A stretch of DNA of 64,000 nucleotides, taken from contig JBCBGF010000002.1 of the NCBI GenBank assembly GCA_038526915.1, positions 460,329-524,328 of the forward strand, in the 5' to 3' direction. The stretch comes from JBCBGF01 sp038526915. GTDB taxonomy: Bacteria > Pseudomonadota > Alphaproteobacteria > Rhodobacterales > Rhodobacteraceae. Each line of letters starts with the position of its first letter. Position 1 is the first letter of the stretch. A program made the translations under genes and the position numbers. Below are positions 15,505-22,540 of the stretch, in pieces. Below the pieces are notes generated by a model. The model searched no databases and was not told the DNA's origin. It saw only the letters and a list, made by a program, of their open reading frames with translations.

Positions 15505-16649
15505 GTGATGATCTCCGACAGGACATCGCCTTCCGCAGATGTCGCACGGAAACCCATGAGCGCGGCGATAGTTGGCGCCACGGCGGATTGATCCACTGGT
15601 TTATCCAGAACCCGCCCCCGCTCGATCCCCGGGCCAAAGATCACCGCCCAGGTCTCATGCGCCGAGGCCGTGTTGAAATGATGCTGGAACGGCACGCCCA
15701 TCAGCGGATTGTCATCGCGCCCGCAATCGGGCGAGATCACGAAGATCGTGTTGCCTGCGTAAAACGGATCGGCATCCACGGTCTCGACCAGCCGCTGCAG
15801 CCCCCCATCGATCACCTGGATCGCGCGGGTGTAGTGGCTGGGATTGCCCCAATGCACATAGTCGGGGTCCTGGTAATTCACCATCATTAGGCGGGGTTGC
15901 AGTTCTTTTATTGCCCGCGTGGCGAGCGCCGTCAGCAACCGGTCGCCGCGCGGATTGCGGAAACCGTCGTCGCCGTAATGCGCCCGCCAGCGTTGCCAGA
16001 AGGCGGTGACTTCAGCGGATTGGTCAGGGGTGATGGCGCGGGGGTCGGCGGCCATCAGCTCCGCGTACTCTTGCCGCGCGGCCTCCAGCGCGTCGTCGCC
16101 TGCGGTGCCGTCTGCAAGGATCGCGGCGGTCTTGTAGAGCTTGAAGCGATGGAGGCTCAACATCTCCGAGCGGTAGGCCACCCCGTAGTGCTCGTTCACG
16201 CCATAGGTGAAAAACTCCTCCTGCGGGCGGTCTTCACCGTTTATCAGAAGCGCCTGGTGCGACGGGATATCATAGGCCTCGCGCAGGTATTCAAAGAGCG
16301 TGGGTTCGGTAGGTTCCAGCCGGTCGATGAAGAGCTCAGAGCCCGCATCGCGATAGGCGCGGTAGCGGCCTGTGAGCAGGTTCAGCGTGCCCTCGGCATG
16401 GCTGGTATCCCCACCATCGATCTGGTCGATCGCCATGTCGGGGATGAAGACACCACGTTTGGTGAGTTCGTGTCTGAGAAACGGCGCGTAAGTGGTTGCC
16501 TCGCCGATGGTTTCGGCGCGCCGGACACCGCCGCCGAAACGGACGAGGATGACATTGGGGCCTTGGTAGTCCCGCGCTTTGGCTTGACGTGGCAAGGCCA
16601 GCGCGGCGGCGGTGGCGCCTAGCCCGAAGTTGAACGTCCGTCTGTCCAT
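15501..16649 (-). CDS. Alkaline phosphatase/sulfatase-superfamily protein, Tat signal
   Basis: A 382-residue protein with a twin-arginine signal ('DRRTFNFGLGATAAALALP', residues 2-20). The fold markers of the superfamily are visible: a first strand 'NVILVRFGGGVR', the nucleophile region 'GGDTSHAEGTLNLLTGRYRAY', 'MVNYQDPDYVHWG' and 'FVISPDCGRDDNPLMG', then a late His segment 'FQHHFNTASAHE'. The usual 'D-G' metal ligand after the first strand is replaced by GG, and no sulfatase C/S-x-P-x-R motif is present. It is likely exported; catalysis is uncertain. First gene of the operon, behind a palindromic motif at 16687-16703. Confidence 0.75.
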   Translation of the reverse strand: MDRRTFNFGLGATAAALALPRQAKARDYQGPNVILVRFGGGVRRAETIGEATTYAPFLRHELTKRGVFIPDMAIDQIDGGDTSHAEGTLNLLTGRYRAYRDAGSELFIDRLEPTEPTLFEYLREAYDIPSHQALLINGEDRPQEEFFTYGVNEHYGVAYRSEMLSLHRFKLYKTAAILADGTAGDDALEAARQEYAELMAADPRAITPDQSAEVTAFWQRWRAHYGDDGFRNPRGDRLLTALATRAIKELQPRLMMVNYQDPDYVHWGNPSHYTRAIQVIDGGLQRLVETVDADPFYAGNTIFVISPDCGRDDNPLMGVPFQHHFNTASAHETWAVIFGPGIERGRVLDKPVDQSAVAPTIAALMGFRATSAEGDVLSEIIT

Positions 16650-16686
16650 CGGCAGACCTCACTGACTACGCCCTCACCTTGGGTAA

Positions 16687-16703
16687 TGTAACACCGTTTT
16701 ACA
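16687..16703. promoter_or_regulatory. TGTAA...TTTTACA operator-like palindrome
   Basis: A 17-bp imperfect palindrome (TGTAACACCGTTTTACA), 38 bp upstream of the phosphatase-like gene start. It matches the palindrome at 44879-44895 (read on its opposite strand) at 14 of 17 positions, suggesting a shared regulator. Confidence 0.45.
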
Positions 16704-16733
16704 TTTTGTGAAGGGGCAGTCTGATTTTGTAGA

Positions 16734-16815
16734 GGGCAGTGCTGACCCGCGGGGTGGCGCATTAGCGCCGCCCCATGGGGGCGGGTCGGCGCTGCCCGGT
16801 GGTTCCCACCGGGCG
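16734..16815. repeat. GGGCAG/CTGCCC palindromic element, copy 2 (divergent)
   Basis: Same architecture as copy 1 but with different arm sequence: 16734-16750 pairs with 16781-16797 with only two T-G wobbles. The inner hairpin is GGCGCATTAGCGCC and the trailing hairpin is CCCGGTGG..CCACCGGG. It lies 12 bp past the stop of the minus-strand monooxygenase gene. Confidence 0.7.
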
Positions 16816-16826
16816 GGACCTGAAAG

Positions 16827-17144
16827 TCAGGTCAGCTCCTGCACACTCTCAAAAATCTCCAACTCCGGCGCACCGTCATACATGTGCTTGTTGTCGCCCG
16901 CCCCCTTATGCGCCGCCCGAAACGCCTCGGACCGGGTCCAGTCCTGAAACGCCGCCTCGGACTCCCACGCCGTGTGCGAGGCATAAAGCACATGCCCCTC
17001 CCCCACGGGCCCTTTCAGCAGATGAAAGCTCACGAACCCCGGCACCGATTTCAGATGGCTGTCGCGGCGCCTCCAAAGCTCCTCGAAAGCCTCCGCCTGA
17101 TCGGGGCGCACCTTGAAGCGGTTCATCGTCAGATACATCGGCAA
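16827..17144 (-). CDS. IsdG/HmoA-like antibiotic-biosynthesis-monooxygenase-fold protein
   Basis: A 105-residue ferredoxin-like-fold protein of the ABM superfamily. N8, W69 and H79 sit where the heme-degrading IsdG family has its conserved Asn, Trp and His (N7/W66-67/H76-77), within 'MNRFKVRPDQAEAFEELW' and 'AFQDWTRSEAFRAAH'. That makes heme degradation or heme binding the best guess, with iron recovery as the role. The gene stands alone, divergent from pth. Confidence 0.8.
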   Translation of the reverse strand: MPMYLTMNRFKVRPDQAEAFEELWRRRDSHLKSVPGFVSFHLLKGPVGEGHVLYASHTAWESEAAFQDWTRSEAFRAAHKGAGDNKHMYDGAPELEIFESVQELT

Positions 17145-17222
17145 CTCCCTGTCAGCGGCACTGGAAACCGCGCGGCATCAATGCAATTAACCTCTAACCT
17201 AAGCCAGCGGAGCCCCGACCCA

Positions 17223-17897
17223 ATGCGCCTTTTTGTCGGCCTTGGAAACCCCGGCGCGAAATATGCGCAGAACCGGCACAATGTCGGGTTCATGGCGCTG
17301 GACCAAATCGCGGGCGACCATGGATTCGGGCCGTGGCGGTCGAAGTTTCAGGGCCAGATGTCCGAGGGGCGGCTGGGGTCGGAGAAGGTCGTACTGCTGA
17401 AGCCAGAGACCTTCATGAACCTCTCAGGCCAGTCTGTGGGTGAGGCGATGCGGTTCTTCAAGCTGGAACCGGGCGATATTACCGTTTTCCATGATGAGAT
17501 TGACCTCGCCCCCGGCAAGCTGCGCGTGAAATCGGGCGGCGGGCATGCGGGCCATAACGGGCTGCGGTCGCTCCATGCCCATATCGGGCCAGAGTATCAG
17601 CGGATCCGCATCGGCGTGGGCCATCCCGGCCACAAGGACGCGGTGCCGGGCTATGTGCTGCGCGATTTCGCCAAGGCGGATCAGGACTGGCTGGATGACC
17701 TCTTGCGCGGGATCGGAGATGGCGCGGTGTCGTTAGCGATCGGCGACACAGGCCGGTTCCAGAACGCGGTCGCCCTGCGCGTGGCCCCGCCCCGGTCGTC
17801 AAAAGCGCCGGAGCCCAAGGCCGAGACCAAGCCGCCCGAGTCTGAGCCCGATGACACCCGCTCGCCCCTGCAAAAACTCGTCGACCGCTTCCGCTAG
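17223..17897 (+). CDS. pth: Peptidyl-tRNA hydrolase
   Basis: A 224-residue cytoplasmic enzyme that releases tRNA from peptidyl-tRNA drop-off products. Motifs are 'GLGNPGAKYAQNRHNVGF' with catalytic H19, 'KPETFMNLSGQSV', 'VFHDEIDLAPGKLRVKSGGGHAGHNGLRSL' with the catalytic Asp, and 'RIRIGVGHPG'. The last 35 residues form a Pro/Glu/Lys-rich tail beyond the usual ~190-residue enzyme, ending in 'SPLQKLVDRFR'; such tails are common in related bacteria. Start ATG 17223 begins the conserved domain. Confidence 0.97.
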   Translation: MRLFVGLGNPGAKYAQNRHNVGFMALDQIAGDHGFGPWRSKFQGQMSEGRLGSEKVVLLKPETFMNLSGQSVGEAMRFFKLEPGDITVFHDEIDLAPGKLRVKSGGGHAGHNGLRSLHAHIGPEYQRIRIGVGHPGHKDAVPGYVLRDFAKADQDWLDDLLRGIGDGAVSLAIGDTGRFQNAVALRVAPPRSSKAPEPKAETKPPESEPDDTRSPLQKLVDRFR

Positions 17898-17907
17898 AGG
17901 ACCCTCC

Positions 17908-18282
17908 ATGGAAAAAGACCCCGAACTCAACGTCTACGGCGACCCGTTGGAAAACTGTTCGATGGACCCCGTCACCGGGTTCTTTCGCGATGGGGCCTGC
18001 AACACCTGTGACGCCGATCACGGCAGCCACACCGTCTGCGCGGTCATGACGGCGGAATTCCTGGCGTTCTCGAAATACGTGGGTAACGACCTGTCGACCC
18101 CGCGCCCCGAATACCGGTTCGCAGGGCTCAAACCGGGGGATCAGTGGTGTCTCTGCGCCAGCCGGTTCCGTCAGGCGGCAGAGGAAGGCGCGGGGCCAAA
18201 AGTGCGGCTGGCGTCCACGCATAAACGCGCGCTGGAGATCGTGCCGTTGGAGATGCTGGAAGAACACGCGGCAGGGGCGTAG
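17908..18282 (+). CDS. DUF2237 family protein
   Basis: A 124-residue cytoplasmic protein matching the DUF2237 pattern: 'DPLENCSMDPVTGFFRDGACNTCDADHGSHTVCAVMTAEFLAFS' followed by 'NDLSTPRPEYRFAGLKPGDQWCLCASRF'. It has six conserved Cys, of which C-x2-C and C-x-C pairs may bind metal. The function of the family is not known. It starts 10 bp after pth and is probably co-transcribed with it. Confidence 0.88.
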   Translation: MEKDPELNVYGDPLENCSMDPVTGFFRDGACNTCDADHGSHTVCAVMTAEFLAFSKYVGNDLSTPRPEYRFAGLKPGDQWCLCASRFRQAAEEGAGPKVRLASTHKRALEIVPLEMLEEHAAGA

Positions 18283-18287
18283 GCGGC

Positions 18288-18425
18288 GGGCAGTGCGTGC
18301 CCGTGGGCTGGCGCCGGGACAGAAAGCAGTGACGATTTATGGCGCAAGCCACATCTTCCGGTCACACGATGCGCGACATTGCAAAGCGCCTGCCCGCCGG
18401 GACGGGCACGCGCTGCCCGGCGCCT
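18288..18425. repeat. GGGCAG/CTGCCC palindromic element, long-loop copy
   Basis: Arms GGGCAGTGCGTGCCCGT (18288-18304) and ACGGGCACGCGCTGCCC (18402-18418) pair over 17 nt with a single T-G wobble. They enclose about 97 nt, much longer than in the other copies. It starts just after the DUF2237 stop and lies between convergent genes. Confidence 0.6.
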
Positions 18426-18450
18426 ACGGCTTGATTCCGGGCATAGCGCC

Positions 18451-18936
18451 TCACCCCTCCGCCTCCATCAGATCATCAATGAACAGGCTCAAAAGCTGCG
18501 GCCGCCCCGTCACCCCTGCCTTGCGGTAGATCGCATTGGTCTGGGCTTTCACCGTGCCCTCGCTGGTATCCCGCAGCCCCGCAATCTCTGCCGTCGACAT
18601 CCCCTTGATCGCAAACAGCGCCACATCGCGCTCCGCAGGCGTCAGGCCCCAGTTTGTGAACCGCTCCTCCAACACCTCCATGAACGCGCCCGACGCGAGC
18701 CGCAGCGCATCCTCGGCCCGTGCGGTGCGCGCAAACGACTGGCGCAGCACCACCGCGCCCATCACGATCCCAATCAACAGGCCCAGCGCCGCCCCGATCT
18801 CGATCAGCTCATAGAGCGCCCAGTCGATAGGGCCAAAAGGCAGGTCGATGAAGGCCGCCAGGATCTGGCTGGCGAAAAACACCGCGCAGAGCACCTGGAT
18901 CACCACCACCACGATGATCAGCGTGCGGTTCAGCAT
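18451..18936 (-). CDS. Membrane-anchored LuxR-type HTH regulator
   Basis: A 161-residue protein with two N-terminal membrane helices (about residues 5-30 and 42-64) followed by a C-terminal LuxR/GerE helix-turn-helix ('LTPAERDVALFAIKGMSTAEIAGLRDTSEGTVKAQTNAIYRKAGV', about residues 97-141). There is no receiver or autoinducer domain. This two-helix plus HTH design is seen in Rhodobacterales regulators. Last gene of the cluster with the acidic-tail proteins, 31 bp after the first of them, so it probably senses the envelope and controls this operon. Confidence 0.8.
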   Translation of the reverse strand: MLNRTLIIVVVVIQVLCAVFFASQILAAFIDLPFGPIDWALYELIEIGAALGLLIGIVMGAVVLRQSFARTARAEDALRLASGAFMEVLEERFTNWGLTPAERDVALFAIKGMSTAEIAGLRDTSEGTVKAQTNAIYRKAGVTGRPQLLSLFIDDLMEAEG

Positions 18937-18967
18937 CCGCCCTGCCCCCGGTCAGCCCAGCCCCCCA

Positions 18968-19429
18968 TCAGTCGTCATCATCCCCGTCGTCATCATCGTC
19001 GTCGTCGCCGTCATCCCCATCGTCGCCATCATCATCGTCGTCGTCGCCGTCATCATCATCATCATCATCATCGTCGTCGTCGTCATCATCGTCGTCGTCG
19101 TTGCCACCGCCCGACGCACCGCCGCCCCCTTCGGCGACCGATCCACCGCCATTCCCGCGGTCATCGTCATCATCGTCATCTTCGCGATAGAAGGTATCGC
19201 GCAGGATCAGGCCGGTGCGCGGGTTCAGCACGATCTCGCGTTCGCCCAAAGGCCCCTCCGCCTCGATCCGAAGCCGGCCGAGAAACGTCCGCGCGATCTC
19301 AAAGCGCTCATACCCCTGTGCCTGCAGGTCGCGGATAAGCGTCTGGGCCACTGCAGGAATTTGGGCCTGCGCATGGGCCGCGGGCGCTGTGACCGCGAGG
19401 CACAGGATCAACAAAAGGGAACGCAACAT
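18968..19429 (-). CDS. Secreted PepSY-like protein with poly-aspartate tail
   Basis: A 153-residue protein with a signal peptide (residues 1-20, AAHA). Residues 21-82 resemble one PepSY-type domain ('VAQTLIRDLQAQGYERFEIARTFLGRLRIEAEGPLGEREIVLNPRTGLIL'). Residues 84-153 are extreme: 45 of 70 are Asp, interrupted only by a Gly-rich linker (about 91-110) and single Gly. The tail must be strongly negative and could chelate calcium or other cations outside the membrane. The coding DNA is a GAC/GAT trinucleotide tract (18968-19105) prone to length change. Paralogous in design to the gene at 20254. Confidence 0.8.
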   Translation of the reverse strand: MLRSLLLILCLAVTAPAAHAQAQIPAVAQTLIRDLQAQGYERFEIARTFLGRLRIEAEGPLGEREIVLNPRTGLILRDTFYREDDDDDDDRGNGGGSVAEGGGGASGGGNDDDDDDDDDDDDDDDDDGDDDDDDGDDGDDGDDDDDDDGDDDD

Positions 19430-19558
19430 GATCGGTCTCTCAGTATCTTAGGGCCCAGGCGCGCCCCCGCGCCCGGGCAGTAATGGATCGGGGCACGCGA
19501 GGTTTCGCTTGGGGCCAAACTTCGGCCCTCCCCGCCCCATTGGCAAGGCCGCGCGCCC

Positions 19559-20182
19559 TCATCCGGTCCGCTTGGGGCGGAACGTGGCGTTGAAGGCGAT
19601 CGACACACGCTCCCCCGCGGCCTCGTTGGGATAGACCCAGTGGACGAGGTAGGAGGGAAACAGGATCAGGTCGCCGGGCTGGGGCCGCAGCTTCTTCTTG
19701 CCCCGGAACGGTGCCGCGCCAAGGATCCGCCAATTGGGCAGGTCCGAGCGCGGATCGAGAAACTCGATCATCCCCGAATTGCCGACCTCCACCTCAGGCT
19801 GGGCGACATAGTAGACACCCGACCAATGCGCCCCGGGATGGGTGTGGGGCGCATTGAACCCGCCGGGTGGATTGGCATTCATCCAGCCCGAAATCTTCAG
19901 CTTCAGCGTCGCCGGGTCGGTCTTGGCGCGGATCTTCCGCGTCGCATCGAGGATCGCGGTGCGCACCGTCGTTTTCAGCTCGGCAAAGCAATCGGCCTCT
20001 TCAGCAAAGATGTTGCCCGCCGAATGCCAGCCATTCCGGTTCGACTTGTCGACACCAGGCGAGGCCGCGCGCATTCTGGCGCCTTCGGCCAAAAGTGCCC
20101 CGTTCAGCGTCTCATAGCCTGGCACGCGGTAGCGCAAGAGAGGGGTCGAGAACAAACGCTCATGGGTTGCGGTCTCGGTCAT
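19559..20182 (-). CDS. Putative 2OG-Fe(II) oxygenase (TIGR02466-like)
   Basis: A 207-residue cytoplasmic protein resembling the TIGR02466 group of 2-oxoglutarate/iron oxygenase-like proteins. The double-stranded beta-helix signature is present: 'NAPHTHPGAHWSGVYYV' (H113/H115 candidate iron ligands), 'GDLILFPSYLVHWVYPNEAAGERVSIAFN' with H181 (iron) and R192 (2-oxoglutarate). I took ATG 20182 because the upstream in-frame part is unlike the family. It lies between the two acidic-tail genes on the same strand. The substrate is unknown. Confidence 0.75.
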   Translation of the reverse strand: MTETATHERLFSTPLLRYRVPGYETLNGALLAEGARMRAASPGVDKSNRNGWHSAGNIFAEEADCFAELKTTVRTAILDATRKIRAKTDPATLKLKISGWMNANPPGGFNAPHTHPGAHWSGVYYVAQPEVEVGNSGMIEFLDPRSDLPNWRILGAAPFRGKKKLRPQPGDLILFPSYLVHWVYPNEAAGERVSIAFNATFRPKRTG

Positions 20183-20253
20183 ATCGACAGGGTGGGGGCG
20201 GATCCCCGGCGCGCCATCGCGCGCCGGGTCGCCGAGGTCAGCGAACTGGGGTC

Positions 20254-20679
20254 TCACTCGTCGTCCCCTTCGTCTTCGTCTTCGTCGTCGCCTTCATCTT
20301 CGTCTTCGTCCTCAGCTTCATCTTCGTCTTCGTCGTCTTCGCCTTCATCCTCGTCTTCGTCGTCGTAGGACTCGTCCTCGTCATCCCACTCTTCGTCGTC
20401 GAAGCCTTCGTCTTCATCCTCATCTTCATCTTCGTCGTCATCGTCCCGAAGGCTCATTTCCCACCGGTTGTCGTTGAGCTCCAGTTCATAAAGCAGACCA
20501 TCCGGTCCGGTCGCATCGATCTCGGCATAGCGCCCGTCGCGATAGACCTCGGTCACGGTAAAGCCGTTGGCCACAAGCCGGTCGATCTGGCCCTGAATCG
20601 CGGGCGGGAAGCTTGTCTGTGCCAGTGTCGTGGTCCCCATCAGAGCGGCGCCGGCGGAAAGTGTAAGAAGTTTGTGCAT
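20254..20679 (-). CDS. Secreted PepSY-like protein with Asp/Glu-rich tail
   Basis: A 141-residue protein with a signal peptide (residues 1-20, TTLA) and a short PepSY-like domain ('PAIQGQIDRLVANGFTVTEVYRDGRYAEIDATGPDGLLYELELNDN', about 26-71). Residues 79-141 are almost entirely Asp and Glu with a few Gly, Phe, Trp and Tyr. It has the same layout as the poly-Asp protein at 18968 but with mixed acidic residues, suggesting a duplicated pair that diverged in the tail. First gene of the operon, divergent from the gene at 20931. Confidence 0.8.
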   Translation of the reverse strand: MHKLLTLSAGAALMGTTTLAQTSFPPAIQGQIDRLVANGFTVTEVYRDGRYAEIDATGPDGLLYELELNDNRWEMSLRDDDDEDEDEDEDEGFDDEEWDDEDESYDDEDEDEGEDDEDEDEAEDEDEDEGDDEDEDEGDDE

Positions 20680-20781
20680 TGGTCAGTTCCTTGTTGCTGT
20701 GACGTCCGCAGAAGCGCGAACAAGGAGGGTTCTGGGCCGACCTGCCGCCTGAGGATATTGATCAGAGGGTTATGCGCCGCG

Positions 20782-20822
20782 CCATAAACCGGTGACAGAG
20801 GCGGATAAACTTGGGTTTATGG
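20782..20822. promoter_or_regulatory. CCATAAACC...GGTTTATGG inverted repeat
   Basis: Two perfect 9-bp arms (20782-20790 and 20814-20822), 23 bp apart, in the 251-bp divergent region before the acidic-tail operon and the gene at 20931. The layout suits a regulator site; the LuxR-type protein of the operon is a candidate. Confidence 0.35.
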
Positions 20823-20930
20823 CCGGTTTGTTGACCTCTGGCCCCCCGAGAGGGCCTGCACCGCGTCCGATTCCGGTGTCAGGGCTGAAAACGCGTGGTC
20901 CCGGCGCCGGTCCGGGGCATAGTCGACGAC

Positions 20931-21626
20931 ATGTTGTTAACCAGTCGGGCCCTGTTGGCCCTTATGTGTACCTTGGCGTCTGCGCCCATTGCCCAGGCGC
21001 AAACCCTCGAAGACCTGACGCGTCTGACCGAGGCCACGTGGCATCTGGCCGTGACCCCGGCAACGGATACCCATACGTTCGACGCCCATGTCCGCGATCA
21101 CTACCCCCGCGCGACGGTGACGGATCAAACGGCGCAAACGCTACTCGGCTGGGACGACGTCGCCAGCCATTGGCACGTGGAGCTGTTGCAGTTCAGCCTG
21201 AGCGATTCCATCGACTGTCTACAGATCAGCGCCGAGGGTCTCGCGCGGTTGCGGGCCGAACCCGCCCCCTCTATCCCCCGGACCCTTGCCCCGTTTCTCG
21301 AGGGTGGGCTTGTGGCCGAGGCCGATGCGGCGGCCTATAGCCTCTGCACCGGTATCCTGCGCCCGCCCGCCGCGTTCGCCGATTATGACACTTGGGTCGA
21401 CTGGTATGAAGGGCTGGAGGCGCGTCTTGGCACCGCTGGCCTCGCGCCCATTCGCGCGGCGGCATCAGGCTGGGATGGCTATGTGGCGGGGCTTTTGTCA
21501 GCGGGCGGGGTTCCGTGCGCGGCGAGCGCCTGCGTCACCTTCGCCGCCCCCTACGCCGTGGCCCTGCGCGATCTGGGCCGTGCGGAGATATCGATCACCA
21601 TCGGGGCGGTCACCAGCGCACGGTAG
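20931..21626 (+). CDS. Secreted protein of unknown function
   Basis: A 231-residue protein with a signal peptide (residues 1-23, ending in AQAQ). The mature part has four Cys (in 'DSIDCLQ', 'YSLCTGI', 'VPCAASACV') and a mostly helical, Ala-rich composition. I do not recognise a family. Start ATG 20931 is at the beginning of the signal peptide; an upstream in-frame start would add 12 residues. Neighbours do not indicate a function. Confidence 0.6.
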   Translation: MLLTSRALLALMCTLASAPIAQAQTLEDLTRLTEATWHLAVTPATDTHTFDAHVRDHYPRATVTDQTAQTLLGWDDVASHWHVELLQFSLSDSIDCLQISAEGLARLRAEPAPSIPRTLAPFLEGGLVAEADAAAYSLCTGILRPPAAFADYDTWVDWYEGLEARLGTAGLAPIRAAASGWDGYVAGLLSAGGVPCAASACVTFAAPYAVALRDLGRAEISITIGAVTSAR

Positions 21627-21637
21627 ATGCGCCCGGG

Positions 21638-22477
21638 TCACTCGGCGCAGCGATCCCTAACGGCAGCCACAGTGATCTCGGACTGATACGTATCGGCCAC
21701 CGTCCCTGCCGCCGCGTTGAATGCTCGCAGTTCCGCCAAACCTTCGGCCAGGGGCATCACGGCCTCACAAGGCACCCCCAGCCACCCTTCGTTTAGCACC
21801 CGGACCTGCAACATCTTTTCCTGCATCAGGAACCGGGTCCCTTCGCGATCGATCTGCTCAACAAGGGGCACGGCGTCGCGCAGATGCTGGCGCGCAGCCT
21901 CGATATCATGGGCATCGCCCAGATCGAACTGGATCCGCGCTTTGAGGATGTGCTGGTCTATGGCATCAATCGGCCCCAACTCTTCAATCGCCACATAATT
22001 GGCGACGCGCAGGGCATCGTCATGGCGCTTTTGCACCAAAAGCGCTTCTGCCAGGGCATTGAGGTCATGACGGCGCAGCATCGTCGGCTGGTCGACCCAG
22101 GTTTGATAGACCGTATCAGTCAGCCGCGCGATCTGGCCCCGCTTGGCCTCGATCAGGGCAAAGGCCTGATCGCCTTTGTCCTGGGTCTGCAACCGGTAGA
22201 TTTCGCTGTTGATGTCCTGCAACTGGTCAAGCCGCGCAATCGCGGTGTTGCGCTGTTCCTCCATCCGGATTTCGGCCCGGCTGATGAAGAACTCATCAAA
22301 CTTGATATAGGCTGTGCCCAGCGCGACGGGCACCCCAATCAGAAACACCAGATCGCGCAGTTGCGCCGTGGGGATTTTGTCCCACACGGATTTAGGTTTG
22401 GGCGCGTGCAGCTTGGCGAGAAGTGTAATGGCCTCTTCCAGCCGGTCGGTTCGGGTGTCTGGATCGGAATTGCTCAT
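21638..22477 (-). CDS. Membrane-anchored protein with helical-repeat body
   Basis: A 279-residue protein with a short cytoplasmic N-terminus, one hydrophobic helix (about residues 42-60, 'LRDLVFLIGVPVALGTAYI') and a long helical domain. The part 'DLNALAEALLVQKRHDDALRVANYVAIEELGPIDAIDQHILKARIQFDLG' looks like TPR/SEL1-type helix pairs. I see no catalytic motif. It lies downstream of trpB on the same strand, separated by a strong hairpin. Confidence 0.6.
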   Translation of the reverse strand: MSNSDPDTRTDRLEEAITLLAKLHAPKPKSVWDKIPTAQLRDLVFLIGVPVALGTAYIKFDEFFISRAEIRMEEQRNTAIARLDQLQDINSEIYRLQTQDKGDQAFALIEAKRGQIARLTDTVYQTWVDQPTMLRRHDLNALAEALLVQKRHDDALRVANYVAIEELGPIDAIDQHILKARIQFDLGDAHDIEAARQHLRDAVPLVEQIDREGTRFLMQEKMLQVRVLNEGWLGVPCEAVMPLAEGLAELRAFNAAAGTVADTYQSEITVAAVRDRCAE

Positions 22478-22501
22478 GTGAAATACCTTTGTTGAAAGGA
22501 A

Positions 22502-22527
22502 GCCGCCGCCCGAAATGAGGCGGCGGC
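22502..22527 (-). terminator. Hairpin after trpB
   Basis: A 9-bp stem GCCGCCGCC/GGCGGCGGC with an 8-base loop, 14 bp past the trpB stop. There is only a short pyrimidine run (TTCCTTTC) after it, so termination may be partial. Confidence 0.5.
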
Positions 22528-22540
22528 GTGCGATAGTGGT

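Noticed and set aside
16687..16703. PpsR/CrtJ site (TGT-N12-ACA)
   Set aside because: The spacing here is TGT-N11-ACA and no photosynthesis genes are in the window.
18968..19105. CRISPR or short tandem-repeat array
   Set aside because: The regular pattern is a trinucleotide Asp-codon tract inside a gene, with no spacers.
19000..20400. Ile/Val- or Ser-rich plus-strand proteins opposite the acidic-tail genes
   Set aside because: They are the complement of GAC/GAT/GAA tracts and have no ribosome binding sites; the minus-strand genes have signal peptides and conserved domains.
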